DNA of 64,000 nucleotides from Agromyces archimandritae. Its GTDB lineage: Bacteria; Actinomycetota; Actinomycetes; Actinomycetales; Microbacteriaceae. Below, one piece after another: positions 26,005-32,941 of this stretch. The notes under the pieces were generated by a model. It did not search any database and was not told the DNA's origin. It saw only the letters and a list, made by a program, of their open reading frames with translations. The position numbers and the translations under genes were made by a program. Numbering within the stretch: the stretch's first letter is position 1; the number at the start of each line of letters is the position of its first letter. Location of the stretch: contig NZ_CP071696.1 of the NCBI RefSeq assembly GCF_018024495.1, forward strand, positions 2,976,001-3,040,000. Direction: 5' to 3'.

Positions 26005-26374
26005 GGGGATGATCGGTTTCGACATCGCCTGTGAAACGACGAGAAGCGGGCCGAGGATGCAGGGTTATCTCGTGAACGCCCCCTGCAAAAAAATAACTGC
26101 CAATAAGAAGCAGTCCGACTTCGCCCTCGCTGCGTAAGCGAGCCCGATAGTCCGTCGGTCCGGGTGGGTTCCCGCCCCGGTCACCGGCGTCATCTAGGGA
26201 ACTCGCTGCACGTCGTCGCCTGAGCGACGCGCGGGACTTTTTTCAGGCTGGGCCTGTCGACTTGGGTGCCTGTGGCAAAGGTCGGGGCCGAGCAGAACGC
26301 TTGCACAGGCTGCGCCCGGAGAAGGCGTCGAATCTCAGCGATGGACGGGGGTTCAATTCCCCCCATCTCCACGA
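26005..26374 (+). ncRNA. ssrA: transfer-messenger RNA (tmRNA)
   Basis: The 5' end GGGGATGATCGGTTTCGACA pairs with the 3' end CCATCTCC in the tRNA-like acceptor, and the T-arm GGGTTCAATTCCC precedes it. The resume codon is GCC at 26099, after the A-rich AAAAAATAACT. The reading frame to TAA at 26135-26137 encodes the tag ANKKQSDFALAA. Length is about 370 nt. The 3' CCA is not encoded (ACGA follows). It is followed by an intrinsic terminator and by a recombinase remnant, consistent with use of the tmRNA 3' end as an integration site. Confidence 0.95.
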
Positions 26375-26400
26375 ACCGTTCTCGCACGTCACAGGAAAAA

Positions 26401-26424
26401 CCCCCGGTTATCCGGGGGTTTTTT
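26401..26424 (+). terminator. intrinsic terminator of ssrA
   Basis: CCCCCGG TTAT CCGGGGG (26401-26418) is followed by six T residues, with a run of A before it. It starts 26 nt after the mature tmRNA end. It is the clearest U-tract terminator in the window and may also serve the minus-strand recombinase remnant. Confidence 0.9.
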
Positions 26425-26460
26425 CGTTCACGCGACGGCTTCGGCTGGCTCTGATTCGGC

Positions 26461-26487
26461 GGCCTATAGGCAAGAAATAGTGGATGG
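26461..26487 (+). repeat. left terminal inverted repeat of the IS
   Basis: Begins GGCCTATAGG and ends GTGGATGG. It is the reverse complement of 27661-27687 except for one base (C for T at its third position). The adjacent outer 8 bases are the target duplication. Confidence 0.93.
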
Positions 26488-26497
26488 TTCGGGCGTG

Positions 26498-27601
26498 TCA
26501 TGATCGTCCGGCCCAGCCTGTTCTGAGCCAGAGGCCTTCGGTGGCATCGAGTCCGGTGTCGTAGAGGGTGGGCTGGCCGGTTGTCTCGTTGCGGGCGGGC
26601 CGGGGTGCGGGGGCTGGCAGGGTCGCGTGTTCGTGGGCGTGGTTGATGGGGATCTCGTGCAGGAGCAGGAACCATTCGGCGGCTCGTTTGCGGTGCTCGA
26701 TGGGCATGCCGCGGTGCTGGTGGAGCAGGTTGCGGATCTGTGAGTTCAGGCCTTCCAGTCGTGATGTCGTGCGGGGGTTGCCGTGGGTGAGGTGGGTGAA
26801 GACGTGGCCGGCTCGGGCGGCACGGTGCAGGATGCCCCAGGCTTTCCGGAGCCGGTCGTGGGTGAAGCCGAAGCGGCCGTTGTCGTAGAGGGTGCGTTCA
26901 CGGGTGAGGTGGCCGTATTGCTGCCACCAGGCTTCGAGGGTGAGCTGCCAGGTGATCGCGGCATCGATGTCGTGGACGTTGCTGAGGTTCAGCGAGATCT
27001 GTCGGAGTGCGCGGCCGGCTGCGGTGCGGGGTGTTCGGGTCAGTTCGCCGGTGACGTTGAGTTGCAGGTGGAAGATGCAGCGTTGCACCGCGGTATCCGG
27101 CCAGGTGTTGTGCAGTGCGGCGCGGATTCCGGAGCCGCCGTCGGTGACGGCGACGATCGGGGCGGGGACTTGATCGAACAGGGCCGTCCAGGCTGCGGTG
27201 GACTCCCGGGCGCACCACTGCCACGCGATGACATGGCCGGTATCGCTGATCGCGATCAGCAGACACCAGGTGCCGATCCAGATCCCGTCGACGAGGACCG
27301 TGTCGTGGACTTCACCGGTGACGGGCATCCGAGGCTGTAGCTGCCAGCACCAGGCGGTGTCATGTCTGAAAGTGCGACCGGTCCCACCGCCGTGTTCGGC
27401 TTGCGAGGCCTTCCCAGACAGCCAGCGCAGGAAACGACGCAGTTGTTCGCGTTCGCGTACGTCCGGGCGATGCCGCACGGTCGAGGATCCGCATGTCCGG
27501 CATCGCCAGCGTTGGGTTCCCGAGGGATGGCGTCCGTTCTTCACGAGTCGTGATCCGCATACCATGCAGCGCGTCGAGTTCGGGGCAAGGTCCACGACCA
27601 A
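26498..27601 (-). CDS. IS1249-type transposase
   Basis: A 367-residue DDE transposase. The N-terminal CMVCG and CRTCG pairs form a zinc ribbon characteristic of the IS1249 group. The catalytic acids lie in VLVDGIWIG, AVTDGGSGI and TTSRLEGLNS, and IQRCIFH-like QRCIFHLQLN follows the second Asp as in IS256 mutator transposases. The start is TTG 27601 or GTG 27595; no clear ribosome-binding site is visible. The frame is intact, so the element may be active. Confidence 0.9.
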   Translation of the reverse strand: MVVDLAPNSTRCMVCGSRLVKNGRHPSGTQRWRCRTCGSSTVRHRPDVREREQLRRFLRWLSGKASQAEHGGGTGRTFRHDTAWCWQLQPRMPVTGEVHDTVLVDGIWIGTWCLLIAISDTGHVIAWQWCARESTAAWTALFDQVPAPIVAVTDGGSGIRAALHNTWPDTAVQRCIFHLQLNVTGELTRTPRTAAGRALRQISLNLSNVHDIDAAITWQLTLEAWWQQYGHLTRERTLYDNGRFGFTHDRLRKAWGILHRAARAGHVFTHLTHGNPRTTSRLEGLNSQIRNLLHQHRGMPIEHRKRAAEWFLLLHEIPINHAHEHATLPAPAPRPARNETTGQPTLYDTGLDATEGLWLRTGWAGRS

Positions 27602-27660
27602 GCATCACCGACCATGACCACCCCCAGAGACGCCCGGAATCACGCGGCCAGAACGACACC

Positions 27661-27687
27661 CCATCCACTATTTCTTGCCTATAGACC
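27661..27687 (-). repeat. right terminal inverted repeat of the IS
   Basis: Mirror of 26461-26487 with one mismatch. It begins CCATCCAC and ends CTATAGACC, directly followed by the second copy of the 8-bp duplication GATTCGGC. Confidence 0.93.
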
Positions 27688-27847
27688 GATTCGGCGCTTG
27701 CCCACATTTTGCCCACACCTGCTGCAGCGGCCCGGTGATTGAGGCGGTCCCCAACTGAGTCAAGGTCGTCCTCGAAGAGGTCTGCGTAGGTGTCCAGGGT
27801 CATCGCGGCAGACTTGTGGCCGAGCAAGAGCTGGACAAGCTTCACGT

Positions 27848-28289
27848 TTCCCTCGACCGCTCCCTCGGACGGCTCGGGCTCGACTATGTCGACATCTTCT
27901 ACTCGCACCGCCCCGACCCTGAAACGCCGCTCGAAGAGACGATGGGCGCGCTCGCCGAAGCGGTGCGGCAGGGCAAAGCCCTCTACGTCGGCATCTCCTC
28001 GTACTCCGCCGCCGACAGCAGCCGCGCCGCCGAGATCCTCGCCGATCTCGGGGTGCCGCTCACGATCCACCAGCCCTCGTACTCGATCCTGAACCGGTGG
28101 ATCGAGACCGACGGGCTGCTCGATGCGGCAGGCGACGCGGGCTTCGGCATCATCGGCTTCGCCGCCCTCGACGGGCCGGCGTTCACCGAGTCCGACCTCG
28201 CCCGCATCGACGAGCTCGGCGGCGACGCCGGCGTCGACCTGTGGGCCGGGGCCCGCGAGGGCGGCGGGCTGCCGAGGCTGCGCGCCTGA
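27848..28289 (+). pseudogene. decayed aldo/keto reductase (YghZ type)
   Basis: The frame encodes SLDRSLGRLGLDYVDIFYSHRPDPETPLEETMGAL, GKALYVGISSYS and IHQPSYSILNRW, all clear blocks of the YghZ/Gpr L-glyceraldehyde 3-phosphate reductase branch of aldo/keto reductases. The first third of the family (about 110 residues, including the catalytic Asp and Tyr) is missing, cut off at the junction with the recombinase remnant. After IGFAALDG the sequence jumps to FTESDLARIDELGG, the C-terminal helix, so about 70 residues of the barrel's end are also deleted. The enzyme cannot be active. Confidence 0.85.
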
Positions 28290-28331
28290 GCCCCGACGCC
28301 GCGGGCGGCGGCCCAGAGCCGCTGCGCGAGT

Positions 28332-28354
28332 GGATGCCGCGGGCCACGGCATCC
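28332..28354. terminator. GGATGCCG/CGGCATCC hairpin between convergent genes
   Basis: GGATGCCG (28332-28339) and CGGCATCC (28347-28354) form an 8-bp stem with a 7-nt loop between the reductase remnant and hisN, which point toward each other. It uses the genome's abundant GGATGCC word and probably ends hisN transcription. Confidence 0.55.
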
Positions 28355-28362
28355 GCACCCGC

Positions 28363-29223
28363 TCAGATCTCGGGGTCGACCAACGCCTCGAGCACCGTGT
28401 CGTGCAGGAGCCCGTTCGTGGCGAGGGAACTGCCCTCCCACGGGCCGGGTACGCCGTCGATCGAGCTGAAGCGGCCACCGGCCTCCTCCACGATCGGGAT
28501 GAGCGCGGCGAGGTCGTACGGCTTCACGTCGAACTCGCCCGTGATGTCGATGAGACCCTCGGCCAGCAGCATGTACGACCACATGTCGCCGTACGCCCGG
28601 TCGCGCCACACCCGCTCCGAGAGCGCCAGCAGGCGGTCGAGGTACCCGGCATCGCGCCACTGCGCGAGGCTCTGGAAACTGAGCGACGCGTCCTCGAGGC
28701 GCTCGACGCCGGAGACCCGCAGACGGCGCGCCCCGGGCACCGCGGGGCGCTCGGCGGCCTCGCCCGCGGCATCCGCACCCGACCCGCTCGCGCCCGCTTC
28801 GGCGGCCGACTCGACCGTCCAGGCGCCCGCCGCACGCGACGCCCACCAGCGCCGCCGCATCGCCGGAGCCGACACGACGCCGACGACCGGCACCCCCTCG
28901 ATCGCGAGCGAGACGAGCGTCGCCCACACGGGCACGCCGCGCAGGAAGTTCGCCGTGCCGTCGATGGGGTCGATGATCCACTGCCTGGAGGCGCTGCCGG
29001 CGATGCCGAACTCCTCGCCGAAGACGCCGTCGGCGGGGCGGGTTTCGGCGATGCGCTCGCGGATCGCGCGCTCGACGGCCAGGTCGGCCTCGGTGACGGG
29101 GGAGCGGTCGGGTTTCGTGCGGATGTCCAGGCCCGCGTCGCGGAAGTGCCGCATGGAGATCGAGTCGGCGAGATCGGCCAGTTCGAGGGCGAGGGCGAGG
29201 TCTGCGGCGTGGTCGGCGGTCAC
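28363..29223 (-). CDS. hisN: histidinol-phosphatase, inositol monophosphatase family
   Basis: A 286-residue Mg-dependent phosphatase with the family motifs GEEFG, WIIDPIDGTANFL (metal-binding Asp pair) and YDLAALIPIVEEAGG. Actinobacteria use this IMPase-type HisN for the penultimate histidine step, and hisN lies near prfB-ftsEX-smpB in corynebacteria, which supports the call. A Gly/Ala-rich insertion occurs near residues 140-165. The GTG start at 29223 lies 6 nt after TAGCCT (29235-29230), so it is leaderless. A general inositol phosphatase is the alternative. Confidence 0.87.
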   Translation of the reverse strand: MTADHAADLALALELADLADSISMRHFRDAGLDIRTKPDRSPVTEADLAVERAIRERIAETRPADGVFGEEFGIAGSASRQWIIDPIDGTANFLRGVPVWATLVSLAIEGVPVVGVVSAPAMRRRWWASRAAGAWTVESAAEAGASGSGADAAGEAAERPAVPGARRLRVSGVERLEDASLSFQSLAQWRDAGYLDRLLALSERVWRDRAYGDMWSYMLLAEGLIDITGEFDVKPYDLAALIPIVEEAGGRFSSIDGVPGPWEGSSLATNGLLHDTVLEALVDPEI

Positions 29224-29326
29224 GGAATCAGGCTACTCGCTCGCGTGACCGCCGTACTCGCCGCCGATTCGCGCAAGGCCGCTCGAACTGCTAATGTTGT
29301 CCCTCGGTTCGGTTCTTCCGAATTCC

Positions 29327-29402
29327 GCACCTCTAGCTCAATCGGCAGAGCAACTGACTCTTAATCAGTGGGTTCTGGGTTCAAGTCCCAGGGGGTGCAC
29401 CA
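29327..29402 (+). tRNA. tRNA-Lys (anticodon CUU)
   Basis: Acceptor GCACCTC pairs with GGGGTGC. The anticodon stem ACTGA/TCAGT encloses CTCTTAA with CTT at 29360-29362, and the T-arm GGGTTCAAGTCCC is canonical. The 3' ACCA is encoded, unlike the tRNA-Leu in this window. A terminator follows directly. Confidence 0.96.
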
Positions 29403-29404
29403 CG

Positions 29405-29434
29405 AGCCCCGCTTCCCCGGAAGCGGGGCTTTTC
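29405..29434 (+). terminator. terminator of tRNA-Lys
   Basis: AGCCCCGCTTCC (29405-29416) pairs with GGAAGCGGGGCT (29419-29430) around CC, and TTTT follows. Perfect 12-bp stem with a short U-tract, 2 nt after the tRNA. Confidence 0.88.
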
Positions 29435-29446
29435 GCGTTGCCGCCC

Positions 29447-30037
29447 TCAGTCGTCGGCGCCGCGGGCGATGAGGGCCTCGCCCATCGCATCGGCGGCCTG
29501 CAGGGCGCGGAGGACGACGGGGACTGCGACCGCACGCAGCGAGCCTTCGGCGCCGCGGGCGCGGCGGGCCTCGAGCACGGCGTGCACGATCTCGGCGATG
29601 AGGGGGACCGCGCGGATCGTCATCGCCAGCAGCAGTCCGATCCGCTCGGCGTCGACGCGGGGCACCCGCGACAGGCCGCGTTGCACGGCGTCGAGCATGT
29701 CGCCGACGCGGGTGGTAAGGGTGACGAGGGCGGCCAGGGCGACGCAGACGGCGATGCGGAGGGCGACGGTGACGGCGTGTTCGAAGCCCGTGAAGATCCA
29801 GTTGATCGGCAGGGTGATCGCGACGATCCAGGCGAGGGGTCGCAGCTGACGCCAGAGTGCGGATGCCGGGATGCGGGCGAGGGCGAAGAGCGCCGCCGTG
29901 AAGACCGCACCGCCGGCCAGCCACGGCCAGCCGGGCGCTGCGGCGGCGAGCACGACGAGCACGGCGAGGGCGGGCAGCTTCGCGCCGGCCGGCATCCGGT
30001 GGAGCACCGAGGTGCCGGGCACGTACATCCCGATCAT
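29447..30037 (-). CDS. bioN: ECF transporter T component (BioN)
   Basis: A 196-residue membrane protein that couples the ATPase to the substrate-binding S component. It has about five hydrophobic helices between residues 20 and 125, then the coupling helices with the two EcfT-type motifs, ARRARGAEG and ALIARGADD. It overlaps bioM by 4 nt and is the last gene of bioY-bioM-bioN. Being dedicated to BioY by context, it should transport biotin. Confidence 0.9.
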   Translation of the reverse strand: MIGMYVPGTSVLHRMPAGAKLPALAVLVVLAAAAPGWPWLAGGAVFTAALFALARIPASALWRQLRPLAWIVAITLPINWIFTGFEHAVTVALRIAVCVALAALVTLTTRVGDMLDAVQRGLSRVPRVDAERIGLLLAMTIRAVPLIAEIVHAVLEARRARGAEGSLRAVAVPVVLRALQAADAMGEALIARGADD

Positions 30038-30714
30038 GCGATGCGGGCCTCGTAGGCGGCGAGGGCGGCGGCCGGGCGGTCGTCGGCGACGATGCGGCCG
30101 CCGTCGACGACGAGCACCCGGTCGAAGCCGGCGACGGCGTCCAGGCGGTGGGTGACCATGACGAGCTGCTCGTCGAGTTCCGCGAAATGCTCCTCGATGA
30201 GGCGGGCGTTGCGGGCGTCGAGGAGGGTCGTCGGTTCGTCGGCGACGAGGACGGCGGGGCGGGCGACGAGCACGGCCGCCAGGGCGAGCAGCTGCTTCTG
30301 CCCGCCGGAGAGGCGGTGGGCGGGGCGTTCGGCGAGGGGTGAGAGGCCGAAGCGGTCGAGCGCGGCATCCACTCGGGCGTCGGACTCGGCCCGGGGCAGG
30401 CGCAGCTTCCGCAGCGAGAACGCGACGTCTTCGCGCACGGTCGGCATCACGATCTGGTGGTCGGGGTTCGTGAACACGAAACCGACGCGGCGGCGCACCT
30501 CGCGGCCGCGGCGGGCGACGTCGAGACCGTCGACGGCGACGCTGCCCGCGGCGGGCGCGACGAGGCCGTTGATCATGCGGGCGAGGGTGGACTTGCCGGA
30601 GCCGTTCGCGCCGACGATGCCGATGCGCCGTTCCGTGAGGCGGAGCGAGACGTCGTGCAGCACCGGCACGCCGTCGTAGTCGTGCGAGACGGCGTCGAAG
30701 ACGATCTCGCTCAT
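30034..30714 (-). CDS. bioM: ECF transporter ATPase (BioM)
   Basis: A 226-residue ABC ATPase energising biotin uptake. Walker A GANGSGKST, Q-loop FTNPDHQIV (the ECF-type P-D-x-Q), signature LSGGQKQLLAL, Walker B VLVADEPTTLLD and switch His in MVTHRLD are all intact. It overlaps both neighbours by 4 nt, indicating one translational unit. Only one ATPase gene is present, so it should act as a homodimer. Confidence 0.93.
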   Translation of the reverse strand: MSEIVFDAVSHDYDGVPVLHDVSLRLTERRIGIVGANGSGKSTLARMINGLVAPAAGSVAVDGLDVARRGREVRRRVGFVFTNPDHQIVMPTVREDVAFSLRKLRLPRAESDARVDAALDRFGLSPLAERPAHRLSGGQKQLLALAAVLVARPAVLVADEPTTLLDARNARLIEEHFAELDEQLVMVTHRLDAVAGFDRVLVVDGGRIVADDRPAAALAAYEARIA

Positions 30715-31337
30715 GCGCGCCCGGCGGTCTCGGGTGCGGATGCCGACTCGCGCTGCTCCGGCTGGGCTCGCCGCGGGGCTCGGCCGAGCATGCCCGGGCG
30801 GGCGCGGTGCACCGCGGCGGCCACGAGGGCGGCGACGACGGCCTTCACGAGGTCGCCGGGCAGGAATGCGAGGTTCACGCCGATCGCCGCCGGCAGCGGC
30901 ATGCCGGTGACGGCGGCCATCCACGGCACGCCGACGGCGTAGACGACGCCGACGCCGCCGATCAGGGTCGCGGCCAGCAGCGGCCAGACCCCGCGCCACG
31001 GCAGGCGCGCGGCGAGGAGGCCGGCGACGAGGGCGCCGGGGATGAAGCCGAGGAGGAACCCGCCGCTCGGGCCGGCGAGCACGCCGAGGCCGGCGGATCC
31101 GCCGGCGAGGATCGGCAGCCCCGCGAGGCCGAGGGCGACGTACACGACGACGGCGAGGGTGCCCTCGAGGGGCCCGAGCACGACGGCGGCGAGCATGACG
31201 CCGAGGGTTTGCAGGGTGATCGGCACGCCGAAGCCGATGGGCACGGCACCGGGCAGCGTGAGGGCGGCGATGAGAGCGGCGAAGACGGCGATGCGGGCGA
31301 TGCGAGCGGCGCCGAGGCCGGTTCGGGTGGCGGTCAT
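30711..31337 (-). CDS. bioY: biotin transporter substrate-binding protein BioY
   Basis: A 208-residue membrane protein of the BioY S-component family. It has about six helices and the family blocks VPITLQTLGVMLAAVVLGP and GGPSGGF-like LAGPSGGFLLGFIPGALVAG near the biotin-binding pocket. It is the first gene of the bioYMN operon. No biotin synthesis genes are nearby, so cells may rely on uptake. The C-terminal 30 residues are hydrophilic. Confidence 0.93.
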   Translation of the reverse strand: MTATRTGLGAARIARIAVFAALIAALTLPGAVPIGFGVPITLQTLGVMLAAVVLGPLEGTLAVVVYVALGLAGLPILAGGSAGLGVLAGPSGGFLLGFIPGALVAGLLAARLPWRGVWPLLAATLIGGVGVVYAVGVPWMAAVTGMPLPAAIGVNLAFLPGDLVKAVVAALVAAAVHRARPGMLGRAPRRAQPEQRESASAPETAGRA

Positions 31338-31503
31338 GCGATCACGCTACGAGCACGGGGCGGGCGGATGCGGCTGCGGCGGTCCAAGAATCGGGGTGCG
31401 GTTTTGGACGCGGGCCGGGCTCGCGCGTGTTCTCCGGCGTGTCGCGGGTGCGGATGCCGGGGGCGGGCGCCTCCGGCGGCGTGCGGATGCCGGGCCGCGC
31501 CCG

Positions 31504-31944
31504 TCAGGCGGCGAGCGCGTCCTGTTCGTCGGCGAGCTCGGCGGCTTCGGCGGCCTCGGCTCCCTCGGTGAGCGCGGCGATCCCGGTGTCGAGCGCGGCA
31601 CCGGCATCCACGGGCTCGGCCCAGACGACGAGGGGGGCGGGGTTCCAGCTCATGGCGATGGGTTCTGCGCCGGCGGGGGCGACGACGGCGTCGCGTTCGG
31701 CGAGCATCGCGCGGGTGAGGTCGGCGGCGATCTGGTGGGTGAGCATGGCCTGGAAGATGCGGTCGGTGTCTTCGCCGCTGCGGCGCACGAGGCTCCAGTC
31801 GCCGTCGGGGCCGATGAAGCGGACGAGTCTCGCGTAGAGCTGCTCGAAGACCTGCTCGCCGTTCAGATCGGCGAGGGGTGCGTGCGCGGGGGCGGGAGCG
31901 GCAGCCTGCGCGGCGGCCTTTCTGCGGAGCAGCCGACGGAACAT
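31504..31944 (-). CDS. hypothetical protein
   Basis: I do not recognise this 146-residue protein. It has a basic start (MFRRLLRRKAAAQ), an Ala/Pro linker, a central predicted globular part (NGEQVFEQLYARLVRFIGPDGDWSLVRRSGEDTDRIFQAML) and an acidic Ala/Glu tail. No membrane helix or signal peptide is clear. Codon use is like its neighbours, which supports a real gene. It may be transcribed with the small membrane protein upstream. Confidence 0.6.
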   Translation of the reverse strand: MFRRLLRRKAAAQAAAPAPAHAPLADLNGEQVFEQLYARLVRFIGPDGDWSLVRRSGEDTDRIFQAMLTHQIAADLTRAMLAERDAVVAPAGAEPIAMSWNPAPLVVWAEPVDAGAALDTGIAALTEGAEAAEAAELADEQDALAA

Positions 31945-32034
31945 CGGGGCCTCTCGGTGTCGGGGTGGTGCTCGGTTCGGGATCCAGTCTCGCCCGGGGG
32001 CGCCGTCGCCGCGGCCGACACGCCGCGGGCCGGG

Positions 32035-32223
32035 TCAGTCCTCCAGGCGGCCCTGCTTGGACTCTTCGGCGACGGTGCCGATCGCGATCGCGAGACTCGC
32101 CGCCCAGGATACCCACATGAGCAGCAGCCGCCAGTCGCGCGGCCCGCTCACGGTCGAGCGCACGACGCCGATGCCGCTGAAGATCGCGCTGATGACGGCT
32201 CCGCTGAACAGGTACTTGCGCAT
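32035..32223 (-). CDS. small membrane protein, 62 residues
   Basis: A short protein with two hydrophobic segments (about 5-22 and 33-50) separated by STVSGPRDWRLL, and an acidic C-terminus EESKQGRLED. Codon bias matches the genome and the frame is compact between genes. I know of no function. It reads in the same direction as the hypothetical gene downstream. Confidence 0.6.
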   Translation of the reverse strand: MRKYLFSGAVISAIFSGIGVVRSTVSGPRDWRLLLMWVSWAASLAIAIGTVAEESKQGRLED

Positions 32224-32283
32224 GTGCCTACGCTACCCGGCGGGGACGCCGGTGCTGAGGGCCCGCTGGGAATCCGGGCGAAT

Positions 32284-32318
32284 CTGACCGATCGGACAAG
32301 AGCTGACCGATCGGTCAG
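32284..32318. promoter_or_regulatory. double TetR operator
   Basis: CTGACCGATCGGTCAG (32303-32318) is a perfect 16-bp palindrome and CTGACCGATCGG (within 32284-32299) is a second copy with a broken last quarter, 19 bp upstream. The perfect copy ends 1 nt before the TAGCAT -10 element (32320-32325) of the TetR gene, so a bound dimer would block RNA polymerase. Typical of TetR autorepression. Confidence 0.82.
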
Positions 32319-32332
32319 ATAGCATCGTCGGC

Positions 32333-32899
32333 ATGAGCGATCAGGAGACGGCCCCCACGGCCCGCGACGACCTGCGCGCCGCCGCGCTCGAACGCTTCGC
32401 GACCGACGGCTACACGGCGACGAGCCTGCAGCACATCGCCGACGCGGCCGGCTACGCCAAGTCGAACGTGCTCTACCACTTCGGCACGAAAGAGGCCGTG
32501 CTGGATGCCGCGATCGGCCCGGCCGTCGAGGCCCTCGAACACCTCGTCGACCGGCTCGTGGATGCCGAAGGCGCAGCCGAGGCGACCATCGCAGCCTTCG
32601 TCGACTTCCTCTTCGAATACCGCCTCGCCGTCACGATCGTGGTCAACCAGGGCTCCTCCCTCGGCGGCATCCCCATCATCGACCGCGCCGCCGACGCGAT
32701 CCGGCGCCTGGCCGTCGGCATCACCGCCGACGGCGGCGACCCCATGCGGCATCTGCGCTTCGGCGTCGCCCTGGCCGGCGCCACCTATGCCCTCGTCGCC
32801 GGCGCCACCTTCATCCCCGACCCGATCGACGAGGGCGAGGCGCCGCGCGCGGCCCTCGTCGAGATCCTCACCGAACTCCTGCGCCGCGACGCCGGATAG
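32333..32899 (+). CDS. TetR-family repressor of the MMPL operon
   Basis: A 188-residue regulator with an N-terminal HTH (ALERFATDGYTATSLQHIADAAGYAKSNVLYHFGTKEAVLDAA) and a helical ligand-binding domain. ATG 32333 is 7 nt from the -10 TAGCAT, so the message is leaderless. It is the first gene of an apparent TetR-MMPL-YhgE operon and should control it through the palindromes at 32284-32318. The inducing ligand, probably a lipophilic compound exported by the operon, is unknown. Confidence 0.9.
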   Translation: MSDQETAPTARDDLRAAALERFATDGYTATSLQHIADAAGYAKSNVLYHFGTKEAVLDAAIGPAVEALEHLVDRLVDAEGAAEATIAAFVDFLFEYRLAVTIVVNQGSSLGGIPIIDRAADAIRRLAVGITADGGDPMRHLRFGVALAGATYALVAGATFIPDPIDEGEAPRAALVEILTELLRRDAG

Positions 32900-32941
32900 G
32901 CAGCCCCCGCGCATCCACCCCGACCGGCATCCGACCCCCGA

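Larger units (their letters stand above)
26461..27687 (-). mobile_element. IS256-family (IS1249-like) insertion sequence, complete
   Basis: A 1,227-bp element with 27-bp terminal inverted repeats matching at 26 of 27 positions (26461-26487 and 27661-27687), flanked by a perfect 8-bp direct repeat GATTCGGC (26453-26460 and 27688-27695). It contains one intact transposase gene on the minus strand. The duplication length fits IS256-family transposition (8-9 bp). Intact ends, target duplication and open frame indicate recent insertion. It interrupts the recombinase remnant near its last codons. Confidence 0.93.
26428..27847 (-). pseudogene. 3' remnant of a tyrosine recombinase (integrase), split by an IS
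   Basis: On the minus strand, 27847-27696 encodes GNVKLVQLLLGHKSAAMTLDTYADLF and onwards. This is the end of the catalytic domain of a tyrosine recombinase, with the GH of box II and the active-site Tyr in DTYADLF. The insertion sequence then intervenes. Removing it and one copy of its 8-bp target duplication lets the frame continue into 26460-26428 and end at a natural TGA (26430-26428) after EPAEAVA. Only the last ~60 codons remain; at about 27848 the sequence changes to an aldo/keto reductase on the other strand. Its place beside ssrA is typical of tmRNA-targeting integrases. Confidence 0.85.

Noticed and set aside
26138..26480. Small open frames within and after ssrA
   Set aside because: They lie within structured tmRNA and its terminator and have no codon bias; only the 12-codon tag frame is real.
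27360..27690. Reading the recombinase fragment as one long gene continuing through the IS
   Set aside because: The long minus-strand frame there is accidental: the inverted repeat and target duplication mark an insertion, and only the sequence outside the IS matches recombinases.
31448..31494. Direct repeat GTGCGGATGCCGGG (31448-31461 and 31481-31494) considered as a CRISPR or attachment repeat
   Set aside because: Only two copies, 33 bp apart, both variants of the genome-wide GGATGCC word; no array or integrase nearby. No CRISPR array was seen in the window.
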